Assembly (NCBI GenBank): GCA_014281115.1
Contig: JACONQ010000016.1
Coordinates: forward strand, 2,356,001 to 2,420,000
Length of the DNA: 64,000 bases
Direction of reading: 5' to 3'
DNA from: Laburnicola sp. R22_1
Lineage: Eukaryota > Ascomycota > Dothideomycetes > Pleosporales > Didymosphaeriaceae
The notes below the pieces were generated by a model. The model was not told the origin of the DNA and made no database searches. It saw nothing but the letters and a program-made list of their open reading frames with translations. The position numbers and the translations under genes are program-made. Below, piece by piece: positions 9,534 through 20,239 of the stretch (position 1 is its first letter; each line of letters begins with the position of its first letter).

Positions 9534-12500
9534 ATGTACGCCGAGAACACAGAGCGTCGATCGGCTTCCGCTGTGGAACCGCTGCGCTGCACACGATGCG
9601 ACGGCACCTTCAAGTACGTCCCCTGCTTCGAGGCCCACGAGTAAAAGCCACTGACCCTCGTGCCGGCGCCTGGAACACTTGAGACGCCACGAGCGGGTTC
9701 ATGACAATAAAAAACGTTTTGCCTGCAAACAATGTTCCAAACCGTTCACGCGAAGGTACGCCCAAGGTAGGCCTGGATCGATCATGGTTAACCGCATTCC
9801 AGCGACATCCTACGCCGTCATGAAGCCACACATGCCGCCACGGTACAAGCCGACAAGGCACGTACTGTGCGCACTCGTGCGTGTACGGAATGTGCAAGAT
9901 GCAGAGAACGCTGTACTAAGAGCGATCCATGTCAGCGGTGCTTAGCGAGAGGCCTTCATTGCACGTATCCTCAAGCACGAGCAAGCGTCAGAATCCGGCA
10001 GCCAAGCTCCGTGTACAGCTCGACATCTCAAGCTGCTCTAGATCCCGCACATCAAGCTTTGACTCATCATCATGACCTTGTAAATCAACGTCTATCTCCA
10101 GACCGCCTCACGACATCGTTGCTAGGCTCCGATGCTACAAACGCACAGAACACCTTCACGCCATACCAGCAATCAGCCCCGTTCGAGATTCCCGAGTATC
10201 GCCAGAACCAACTTGTACAGCCGACAATGGACTTCTCCATGAACTGGTTGCCTCCCGATAACTCCATTCCCATCGACTATGATAGCATCGTGGGCTTGGG
10301 CGTTGGCTCACTGGATTTCTTCTCACTTCCAAATCCGTCAACAGAAGTCGCTGAAACAAACACTGCAATTTTACAAGAACCCGTCGACAATGCATCTCTG
10401 GGCCTGAGCAGCGCCCAGAACGATACGATGGCACCGTGCGAGACGCATACCTCATCAGTTGGTAATCACGGATCGCCATGGAACGATGTGTCCCCAGAAG
10501 CTGTCGATAGTTACGTATCTTCCGACTCGCCACATTCAGCAACGCATACCGTTTCGCCCAGCTCTGCACCTGGTGGTTTGTATGCTACGAGCTTCAATGG
10601 TGCCAGAATGCCATGCACTATCAGAGCACGAAGGGCCAGTCGGTTGATTCCGGGCGCACACCCCATTCGACCTTTAAATGAAGTAAGGCCTCGCAATCAT
10701 GTTAGCGGCGAAGAGATGGAGTTTCCGGACACGAGTCATATACCCGTCCACGATGAAACTTCGTCAATCGATAGTATCTTACATGGTGCAAAAACGCTAA
10801 CAAAAACGGTCTACGAAGACATGCAGCGAAATTACAGCAAGCTCTGTCTTGGGGAAGGCATCATCTTCCCTTCTTACAAGAGCTCGAGATATCCTGACCT
10901 CCCCACTTTGAACATGTTTGTGCAGCTTTATTTCGACAACTTCGACGTTATCATGCCTATCATGCATGATCATGTGGCCCATATAAATGATCACTGGATA
11001 CTCGCCCTTGCAGTATGCGCGATAGGCTGCCAGTACGCCGAGGCCGATGAGTTCTCGCAGACTGTAGAGCCATTGCACGAATTTCTTCGAAGAGCAATCA
11101 TGGCAGAAAGCACAGACTACCAACTCCAAAACATCGCACGGGATACGCATGGCATTACCTTGGCTCTGGCTATGACTTTGAGCCACATTGGTATGCTCTA
11201 TTCTGGATCTTCCAGATTGTTACATTATGCAAAAGCTCAGCATGGTGCGATGACTGCTATGGCACGTACCTTGGCCTTTCAACCCACTACCTCTGAGCCT
11301 GTTGTAGCTTCTTCGGAATTTGATACAAGCGGTAATGCCGATTTATCAGCATGGAGGAAGCTGATGTTGGAAGAGTGCAAGCGCAGGGTTGGCTTTGCTA
11401 TCTGGGTAAGTTCTATGTATTACGTCCTGGTTAGCAACTCAGCGGCTCATGTCTAGCAGCTCCTGGACTGCATGGCAGTCTATCACTTCCAACAACAACC
11501 ATTGATGCCGCCAGATTTAGTATCTGTTTCGTTGCCCAACGATAAGCTTTGGCAGTCACAATCCCCCTCCGAATGGGCTATGCATTCCGTATCAATGCAA
11601 GGTAGGATTCATGATTGCAACTTTTCGGCTAATGCTAATTCATCTCCAGGAAAACCGTCATTGACGTCGGCAACAGTTTCACTGTTCCGCGAAAAACAGA
11701 TCATGCAAAATCTGGGTCAATTTAGTCATGTTCTCCTGCTTCATGGAGTGTATCGAGAGATCTTCCAGCTCAAATATTACTTTCTGAGACCGCTCGGCAA
11801 CTGGATCCCATCCATCCAACAGACGGCATTTGACAACAACAATAATTGCAACAGCCCGTCCATTCCTGATCGGGGTGGAGAAAGCCTGCTCAATAGCTGG
11901 CGCAATGCAGCTCTTGATTGCGTTGATGTGCTACATTGGGCCGCGAATGGTACAATAGCACTCCAAGCTGGCACGGAACATCCAACCGTGCTTCACCTAC
12001 ATCTGTCGAGGACGGTTCTTTTAGCACCGTTAAACCGTTTTGAGACATTAGCCGAATCTATAGCCTCATTCGCTCAGGATCCTACGTCTCGGGCGCTAGA
12101 TGCTTCAAGTCGCAAAAAGATTATTGATATTGAACGGGATATCCTTGAATGGGCTCAAAGAGACCAATTCAAAGCAAGGTTAGCTGTGTTGCACAGCGGC
12201 TGCTTGTTTTGGCACATCCGGCGGTACAGTTACAGGGCATTCTACGAACCAATAGCCGTCTTTCTGGCCACACTAACTATGTGGGCTTACAGCTCGTATG
12301 CGTCAAGGATGAATGGTATTAATCAAGATCCACACAGTCGGCCCCACCGTGACGTCGACGATGCCGCTATGCAGATGCACATGGGAGATGACTCTCACAG
12401 TGTTCATACTGCGCACTCTTCTGCACCCGAGGATCCTGAACCGGCACCAACCTTTATACATTTGGACCGCCCTAATGACGACGAAATGGTGCAATTCTTT

Positions 12501-12716
12501 GTTCGATTTGGAACGTCTACAGCCATGAGGGCTAATATTACGGGAGTCGGGGACATATATTCGGCAGAGGGTCCTGCAAGAATACTGAAAGAAGGACGAA
12601 AGATACTAGCAGCGGTATCTACGGCCTGGGGCAGAACAGACAGATTTTCACATGTGCTTGAGGTGCTTGAGCAGGTCGCATCAGGTCGTGTGCCCCTAGG
12701 ATCTAGCGCAGCGTAG
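9534..12716 (+). CDS. C2H2 plus Zn2Cys6 fungal transcription factor
   Basis: A regulator with two DNA-binding modules. Exon 1 (from ATG 9534; an upstream in-frame ATG at 9414 exists) gives CTRCDGTFK. Exon 2 (9666-9755) continues RLEHLRRHERVH, completing finger one, then CKQCSKPFTRR. Exon 3 (9803-11405) adds SDILRRHEATH, completing finger two, and then a Zn2Cys6 cluster spaced C-x2-C-x6-C-x5-C-x2-C-x6-C. Exons at 11457-11601 and 11650-12716 hold the rest of the fungal-specific transcription factor (middle homology) region, about 900 residues in all. The intron between exons 1 and 2 (9614-9665) has a good donor and a CTGAC branch site, but its 3' end reads CG, not AG. The gene sits inside the sugar cluster and probably regulates it; that role is inferred. 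Confidence 0.85.
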
Positions 12717-12774
12717 AATGTTCGAGAATGTGCTCCGGCTAGATTCACCATCATACATTGCTCAGCCGTGGCCT

Positions 12775-12855
12775 CCGGTGGGCGCCTGTTCTACGTTCTG
12801 CCTGTATTGAGCGGCCGCCGGGGCCCGGTGGATGCCACGTGATTCTATCCACCGG
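12775..12855. promoter_or_regulatory. CCGGTGG/CCACCGG sites upstream of the cluster hydrolase
   Basis: CCGGTGG at 12775-12781 and 12825-12831, and CCACCGG at 12849-12855, lie in the 462-bp gap between the regulator stop and the hydrolase start. The second site reads, on the other strand, GGCATCCACCGGG, nearly the unit repeated near 7140. Shared occurrence in both promoter regions of one cluster suggests a common binding protein. Confidence 0.45.
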
Positions 12856-13178
12856 AGCACCCGCCGGAGAAAACATCTGTGCACTAAGACCATGCCATCC
12901 CAAAGCACAACGTTTTAATCTCAAAATATGGGGTACAGCACGTATGCGCGCTAGCTCCCCGCATTCTTGACCTTGGATATTACGGGGCGGATTATAACCC
13001 TCCAAACGAGGGGTGATACCCGGGATGGCCTGCTTGGCATTGCACCAAGCATGCTGGCGACTCCATGACGCAAAATAACATGGGACTGCAATTACTATGG
13101 CACGGTAAAACTATAAAGGAGGGGTCAGAGTCGGCATTTGGACGAAATAACACAGCCAAGCATTGTCAGAACAGCAAC

Positions 13179-14664
13179 ATGAAGTTGATCAACGTTATCA
13201 CCTTTGCTACTGCGGCAGTTGGCTCTCCTTTGGAGAGCCGACAATCTGCTGCCACTGCAGTCCTTGACCTTGCTGTACGACGAGGCACCCCTCAACAGCT
13301 CGCCAGCGGCATCATTTACGGCACACCAGACACGCCTAACCAAATTCCCGACAACTTCTACACCGAACCAAAGCTCAAGTACTTCCGAGCCGGCGGCGCC
13401 CAGTTATTTAACCGTGGTCAACGCGGTTGGCACTGGAATGAGTACCCGGCCCGATTTCAGTCCACTCTCAGCAACTATCGAACTGCGCGCAAGTATGGTG
13501 GCGAGTTCCAACTTCTACCTCATGACATATGGGGTACCGATACCGTCAACTCGTCCACGGCGTGGCCTGGAGATGGTGGCAACTGGAGAAATTATGACGC
13601 GTTCCTTGATCGCCTCATTGCCGACATCAAGGCCAACAATATGATTCCTGGTTTGAAGATCGATGTTTGGAACGAAGCCAACTTCCCGCTCTTCTGGGCG
13701 CGTCCGGCCTCGCAATGGTTGGAGCTCTGGAGACGCACATACCAAAAGTTCAAGTAGGTACCTCCCGTGTACGTGTCCCTCGTCGTACTAACTAGTGTTT
13801 GTAGAGCAGATGGCATGGTCCGATCGGTGCCTATCATTGGTCCCTCGCTCTCTGTTGGACCCAATCAGAATGATTCGTGGTGGGTTCAATTCATGAACTA
13901 CATCGTCGCCAACAACTGTGCTCCCGACCAGTACACTTGGCACTTGCTGGACTCTACTACCAACCCGGCGAATGATTTGAAATACAGCGTAGCTGCCATG
14001 GACCGCTTCTATTCCAGAACAAGGGCTCCGCGTCGCTCCTACTCGGTCAACGAATACATCAGTAGGTGTCTTTGGAATGGCCCGCTTTTGAATAATTACC
14101 TGACGCCGTATTGCAGATTCCGGCAATGAACGCACGAGCGCTGCCAATGCGTGGCACATCGCACGTCTTGAGCGCTACGACACCTCTGGCCTGCGCGCCA
14201 ACTGGCTATCCCGTGGTGAACTACACGACTTCCTTGCCGAGTTGGTCTATCGTCCTAATGCCAATTCCGCATACCGGCCCAACGGCCAATGGCAAATGTA
14301 CAAGTACTACGGGTCGAGCATGACGGGCACGCGCCTCGGCACAGAAGGCTCGGCCGACGGGGTCCTCGACATCTTCGCCACTCTTGCCAGCGATGGTACT
14401 GTCCGCATCCTCACGGGAGTGCGCGCCCGCACTGGCACGTGGGAGATCGAGGTCAGGAACCTCCCTTCTCTTGGGTTCCCTACCAACGGTCAAGTCACGA
14501 TTAGGACGTGGGGTTTCGACGACCCTGGGCTTCGTGCTACTTCCAATGGACCCAGTGACCGCGGTGAGTACACTCACACTTACGCCAACGGCGTACTGCG
14601 TTTCCCAATCTATCAGACGTCGGCGGACCTGAAGACTGCCTGGGCTTTTGAATTCCGACGATAG
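13179..14664 (+). CDS. Secreted glycoside hydrolase, clan GH-A-like (GH39-like)
   Basis: Three exons: 13179-13753, 13805-14061 and 14117-14664, about 459 residues. A signal peptide is likely at the N-terminus (MKLINVITFATAAVGSPLE). The first two thirds look like a TIM barrel: DVWNEANFPLFW holds the Asn-Glu acid/base pair typical of clan GH-A, and SVNEYI about 120 residues later holds the likely nucleophile Glu. The C-terminal part from about residue 340 looks like a beta-sandwich. I recognise the fold class but not the exact GH family. GH39 is the closest by motif style; the substrate is unknown. It lies directly after the regulator in the same orientation and shares the CCACCGG motif with the GH127/transporter promoter. 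It may make the extracellular cut that feeds the transporter. Confidence 0.75.
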
Positions 14665-15386
14665 AGGGGTCGTACGATGAGATGGTGCAGTTTTACTGCG
14701 TTATTTGGGGGGAAAGCCTAGTAGCTTCTATTTGTATATATGTTGCAATGCCATAAAATTTCTTTGGTCAGTATCTACATTATTTTGGTGATTATTACGT
14801 GCATTTATTTATTTTACGCTTTTGAGTACGCTAGAACACACCTACGCTATGCGGGGAGAAACGCCTAACACAAATTAACAGATATCTCAATAAAGGCCCT
14901 TCTTGGATATAGTGTTAACTCTTAAGGGTATTCGACGAAGCTTCCTTGTAACAATGTAGCGGCTTTTTGGGTATTTCAGCGTTATACGCGAACATTGTAT
15001 GAACCTATGACCTGACAACTGGTAAGAGCATCCAGTCAGTATATTTAAGCGGTTCTTAGTAAGATAGAATAAAGCAAGATGTATTACTCATAATGTTACT
15101 GACATCTATTGCCGCAAATTCGTAGAAGTAATTAGACAACCACCACAGTGAATATAAATCCACTGTGCAAAGTACGACTATTTCAAGCATTTCAAAGGTA
15201 CAGAGGTTCAATCGGCGGAGTGCAATACTACTAGCGGTGAAAGACTGAGTTAGTTGCTAACTACTTTCGATATAGCGTGCGTCTAATATCCCAGACCCAC
15301 CCTATAATTGTCCCCGGCCCACCCATAACTCTGCATGCTCAACCACTGCGACTGCGACCATCAACCAATCCGAGACTTGCGCCAAT
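14665..15386. other. Intergenic region, nothing recognised
   Basis: AT-leaning sequence between the hydrolase and the first F-box-like gene. No coding frame, inverted repeat or RNA gene was recognised. Confidence 0.5.
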
Positions 15387-16208
15387 ATGTCGGATGGTTA
15401 CCTCATCTGTCTTCCGTGTGCAACAAGCAATGCTTCAATAATACTTCCTCTTCATAGCCCGATGATGTTGAAAGCTCCAGTCGAGATTTGCATACGAGCA
15501 ATCACTCCATATCACGTCGTTTCAAAGGAAGAAGGACTTAATCTGCGCGCAAAGTATGTGGATACGGAAGGGACCAGCCTGATATTGTCGAACAAGGACG
15601 TCCAGCTCACTCCCACAAACAACCTCGGTCCAGCTTTCGCGCGCGGATGGGGAAAGCTTCCCGTCGAACTCAAAATCCTGATCTTGACCTTCGACGTCAA
15701 ATTCAAGCATGGAATGAGGGAAAATCTTTTCGAGGTCAACTTCCAGAGAAGGCTTCTGCCTTATCTTCGTTCTACGCCGGAGATCGCGGCGCTCGCGCGC
15801 GAAATATTCTATTCGGGTTTACAGCTCGAGCTGTGTGTTGATTACGTTCCGTACCAGCGCCTGGCTTTTCCGCACGGGTCAGTTAACCACTTTTTCCGCA
15901 CTCTGACGTACAAGTTGAGACTGGTGGCGCATGAGTGGAAGTTTCTAGTGCGACTGGCGCAAGGAACTTACGGTTTCTCTTCACTAAAGTCGATATCTAT
16001 CCTGGTTAACCTCAAGAGCCTCCAGGAAGGAAATGAATGCTCTATCAAGGATTGGCTGAGTTTGAAGGAGAAGTGCATGTATCAAGTTGCCAGTTTCAAG
16101 TGCGACGGCGCCCTGAAGTATGTCTGCCATAACAGGCCAGCTCTGTTCGACATCCAACTGCTGCAACACGAGCTTGCTAAGATGATCACATTTGGAGCGA
16201 AGGAATGA
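15387..16208 (+). CDS. F-box-like family protein, copy 1 (intact)
   Basis: An intronless frame of 273 residues. It belongs to a family with six copies in this window. The shared core begins with FARGWGKLPVELKILIL, an F-box-like LPxEL motif. After about 25 residues comes TPEIAALAREIFYSG, and later the YGFSSLKSISI stretch. The N-terminal region is variable. No leucine-rich repeat, WD repeat or other substrate-binding domain is visible. If the F-box reading is right it would be a Skp1-binding adaptor, but this is motif resemblance only. Neighbouring copy 2 has the same orientation 600 bp downstream. Confidence 0.65.
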   Translation: MSDGYLICLPCATSNASIILPLHSPMMLKAPVEICIRAITPYHVVSKEEGLNLRAKYVDTEGTSLILSNKDVQLTPTNNLGPAFARGWGKLPVELKILILTFDVKFKHGMRENLFEVNFQRRLLPYLRSTPEIAALAREIFYSGLQLELCVDYVPYQRLAFPHGSVNHFFRTLTYKLRLVAHEWKFLVRLAQGTYGFSSLKSISILVNLKSLQEGNECSIKDWLSLKEKCMYQVASFKCDGALKYVCHNRPALFDIQLLQHELAKMITFGAKE

Positions 16209-16804
16209 AGTTGAGGTGGGGTTACCGGGAATGTTCCCTGCGCTGTTGAAGAAGTAAAGTATGATTCCGGGGTGGTTATTCTGGTAATTAAGAATAGAAA
16301 ATGAAAAAGTAGCACGAAAATCAAGATGTCAGATTTTTTCCGGTCGAGAAAGTTATCCTACAACTTCTACACAGCTATTGATTGCGGCATGGTATGATTA
16401 CAAGCGATCGCTGGGACAGGGGAGTAGAATGATTCTTTAGAAACAACAAGGTGGACAGCAGGCGCGTAAGAGCGCAAAGGATGAAAGAGGATTGCAACTC
16501 GAGGGAAGAATGTTTAGGTATTATGAACCTGCATTGTGTAAGGCGCACGAGCAAGATCCAAGAAAACCGTACCAGAGCATCCAGTCATCCCGCCAGTAAC
16601 GGTTCACTGTATAAACCCGTGGGGGAAATACACAGTGCCCTCAAGACTCGAGAACAATCGTTTCACTTTCTGATGCTGAAAGCCCTGATTGGGCCGGTAA
16701 CCTCCCGGATAATCTGGCCATACCCTGCCTCACCATTCTACATTTTCACAAAATGCCACTTCGATGTACTGTAGATAAGTCTCTACCCATAATGTTCCCA
16801 TACC
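16209..16804. other. Intergenic region, nothing recognised
   Basis: Spacer between two related F-box-like genes. No coding or repeat signal was recognised. Confidence 0.5.
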
Positions 16805-17737
16805 ATGGCCGATCACCATCACGACCACGCAAGCATGTCAACCTCGCTCGTCAACCACGGTGGCGCGACTTCTCCGTCCGCCTTCGTAAAAGGCTGGCGC
16901 TCCCTCCCCATCGATCTCCAAGCGAACATTCTATCCTGTGTTCTCGTGATCCCAGACGACGGTAAAACCCGGATCGAGGACTTCCTAGAGCGTGCGAAGT
17001 GGAAGACTTCACAACCCACTCCACAGGAGCAGGAGCTTGAGAAGATGCCCTTGGACACCATCGAGGACGATGACCCCTGCGCATTTGAACAGTCGACAAC
17101 TTCAAGATCTATCGCAGAGGAGCAAGAGACTCTCTTCGACACCATCGCGCTCCCCATCCTCGCGTGTCCGGAAATCGCAGCCCTCGGTCGAGCAATCTTC
17201 TATGGACGTAACAAGTTCGCCTTCGGTCGCCAAGTGGACTGGCGTTTAGCAGTTCCACCCTTCAACGCGTTCGGCCTCCTTCGCTTCGTAGAGATCGAGC
17301 AAGTCGTACGCAGCTCCATGTGGAAGCGACTAGCCGCATATCGCGACATCATGAAGTGCATGCCGAATCTAGACGTCCTCCACCTCATTTTCTACGAGAT
17401 CTATGAAGCAGACGAGACCGACATCAAGCCATCAATTGCCACGATTGGACCGCTCTCGTTCCAGACTAAGACACTGAAGCTTACCTACATCGACCAGCTC
17501 CTTCATAGGATGCCGCTGAATGATCTGAAGCTGGCAGAGTTGGTCTTCCTGTATATCGATATCGCGGTTGTGGGCGGCGGCGGAGCCTTGCACGAGAAGT
17601 TGGAGCGCTATTGGCACGATGACGCGACGGGGACGGGATTCTTCACGGGCAGGAATTGGGAGTCTAACGGTCTGGGATGGAACTCGTCGCGGTCGGGTCA
17701 GTGGCACAAGCACATGATTAAGACGAAGTGGATTTGA
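16805..17737 (+). CDS. F-box-like family protein, copy 2 (divergent, intact)
   Basis: An intronless frame of 310 residues starting with a His/Asp-rich MADHHHDHA. The family core is recognisable: FVKGWRSLPIDLQANIL for the F-box-like part and CPEIAALGRAIFYGRNKF for the second motif. About 50 acidic residues are inserted between the two blocks. The C-terminal half differs from the other copies and ends with a Gly/Ser/Trp-rich stretch. It is the most divergent of the six copies. Function unknown. Confidence 0.65.
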   Translation: MADHHHDHASMSTSLVNHGGATSPSAFVKGWRSLPIDLQANILSCVLVIPDDGKTRIEDFLERAKWKTSQPTPQEQELEKMPLDTIEDDDPCAFEQSTTSRSIAEEQETLFDTIALPILACPEIAALGRAIFYGRNKFAFGRQVDWRLAVPPFNAFGLLRFVEIEQVVRSSMWKRLAAYRDIMKCMPNLDVLHLIFYEIYEADETDIKPSIATIGPLSFQTKTLKLTYIDQLLHRMPLNDLKLAELVFLYIDIAVVGGGGALHEKLERYWHDDATGTGFFTGRNWESNGLGWNSSRSGQWHKHMIKTKWI

Positions 17738-18562
17738 GGCGGGTAGTGTGGTGTGTTCGAGAGCGGATATGGCATAAGGCAGTATGGTTGCGTGTGAGCC
17801 CATGATCCACTAGCGACAGATGTCCTGCAAATACGGTAGCTACCTTTACACAATGAGCGATAGCGGATTTCTCGTAGGGCAGGATAGTCGCATGAGTATT
17901 GATGGTCCACTCGCGAAGGTTTTTGGGTTAGCACGGCAATTTTCCTTCTATCTTAGGAGCTAGTAAGCAAGCGGTATGTAGAAAGTACCACAAATGAGCA
18001 AGCACAGGCTTGCGTATATGATTACTCGAATGTTGAACTTACATGTCCTTTAGTTACTGAATTGCACAGGTATATCGTGTGATCAATAAAATGCCAATGT
18101 TCAAAGAATAAAAAAATGAATCCGGATCAGAAACTTGTGTTCCCCATGATGATACCCAGGAAAGGCGGAGGCGTTTTCGGGCTCTGTGCACAAAGTTAGT
18201 AGCAGAACATAGCCTGTGGCTCAGGTCCATGTCTTGCTCGTGTTGGGACCTGTAGATGTTCCGCAGCAGTTTCCCTGTTCCGCTGTTATCTACTCTAACC
18301 CCTAGAATGTATCAGGTAAACATAATCGTTACTGCAAATTCGCTTTATCGATTGAGCCTAGCATTACCCTTTCGTGTCCAACGATGAGTCAAATTTCCTT
18401 CCCCTTCGAATTCACCTTATCTATGTCAGTTTACTACTTACAATCCTACCCGACCATCTATAGCCACTACCTGAAAACACTTCATCAAATACTGCACCGA
18501 AACCTCCATTCCCCTTCACCCCATCCATCAAACTCAAACCCCAAACCCCAAACTCCACGCTA
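17738..18562. other. Intergenic region, nothing recognised
   Basis: Moderately AT-rich spacer ending in a pyrimidine-rich tract. No gene was recognised. Confidence 0.45.
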
Positions 18563-19542
18563 TCACGCACCATTCCTCCTCCCTCTCACCAGCATCTCAT
18601 CCACCCCACACCTCCTCACGCACCAACAATGCACCCCACCAATAGCCCCCTGCAAATACGGCATCCCCTCTTTATCAACCCACCTCTTTTCATTCTTCAG
18701 TTCAACCGCGTACGTCATCTGCGTTTTGTGCTTCATGCATGCTTCCGAGGCGAGAGGCTTGGATGCGAAAAGCCCGAGGCAGAGGGAGCGGTCAAGGGCT
18801 ATAAATATGGTTTGGGGAAGTGTATTGGCGCTCATGGGGGAAAGCGGTGCGGGTTTGCGCGCTGTGTTGGGATGCTGGGAAATCTTGTCGTCGCTGGTAG
18901 CAGGTTGGGCAGACGATGGCATAGGGAGGATGGTGCGATCTTGTGCCATTTCAATGCCTTTGTCTTCACTCCGCGCATCCCCTGCATGAACAGTCGTGAT
19001 ATCTCCCCCCTTCGGCGCATTCTCCTCTCCATCCGCAGAACTACGACCACCTGCTCGACCCTCGTCTTCTTTCCCGACATCCCTCCCCTTCCCCATCCCA
19101 ACTTCTCAACAATAATCCTCACATGATTGCCACAGTTCTTCGCTCTTCCCCCCGTCCACGGCTGCTCTAAATATTCTTTCTCAGCGCCGCACAGCCGCGC
19201 GGCAGCGCTCGCCTTCTCAATCGAAGAATACACCCCCAGCACCGCTTTGTCATTGTCTAAGACGAAGAGTTTCGTAGTGCCGTCTAAATACGAAGAGGGG
19301 GTCGTAGATGACGACGAGGCTGGCGTACAGCTCGTCTTGCTGCCAAAACCAGGCTGCGCACGACGGCGCGGTTTCCGCGGTTTTTGGGCGAGTTTCTCGT
19401 TCATGGATTCCAGGAAGGATTTTGGTGCTCCGCTTGATTGCGGAGCCTGGGGTTGGGGCTTCGGGGTTTTAGAGGTGCGGGGGTTGTTGAGAGATAGGCG
19501 GTCGAGGGAAGTCGTGAGGGGGTCGTCGGTTGGGGGGCTCAT
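18563..19542 (-). CDS. Hypothetical protein with two related repeats, apparent frameshift
   Basis: From ATG 19540-19542 (MSPPTDDPLTTSLDRLSL) one frame runs through a Pro/Lys-rich region to KLFVLDNDKAVLGVYSS and NCGNHVRIIVEKL. Near 19080-19095 the plausible coding frame moves to another register that continues to 18563 and contains TIFIALDRSLCLGLFAS. The two blocks look like copies of one roughly 60-residue unit: (L/I)F(V/I)xLDxxxxLG(V/L)(Y/F)(S/A)S followed by an Ala-rich helix. The junction lies in a G-rich run with no usable GT-AG intron. Either a one-base indel is present or the second frame is spurious. I do not recognise the family. An out-of-frame ATG near 19096 could also start a separate small protein. 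Confidence 0.4.
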
Positions 19543-20239
19543 TATGGAGAAGACTCTGGAGATTTTTTTCATGCAAAAGGAGATGGGAGATGGGATGGAA
19601 CGATGAAGATGTGAACGAGGATGTCTCTCGTCGTATGTACGGACGGTGGTCTGACACTGTTTCGGACTAGGCAGCAGTGTTACCCCGCCATGTAGCTGTA
19701 CGCTTGGCTGCCAATAGGTGGGCACAGCTCCGGTAGCCGCGCGACAGGGGGTGAACACTAATTATTTCCTGGGTGCAGGCGACGACGTAACATTTGTATG
19801 ATGAGATGCGTGCGAGTTCCAGATGCTTGTGTTGTTTTGAGCTGAAGCCGTAAATAGGAAATTGATTCGCCCTAGAAGACGACGATGTGAGTAAAGATAT
19901 GCATGCATCCCGAATGCGCTTCATGCAACTGATAATACAGTTGCCATCGTTCGCGTCGAGGATATGTTGGGGCGGTAGTGGGTTAGCGTGAGGTGGGGGA
20001 GAAGACATAAGGGGGGAGGTGTGAAAGCATCGTTTAGGGTCTGTCGAGTCTTAGGCCTGGCAAACATGATGTGACTATCAAGCTACAGCGCACTACGCGC
20101 AGCGCATCTAGTGAAGTCATTTCGATTCCCGAACAGCAGTAAACCTGCGCCCTACCTATCCACGGAAACGCCACTCACCAAACACCCTTGTCTCTCTCCG
20201 GACCCACCCAAACCACCTATTTCTTCATTTCGCAGCTCC

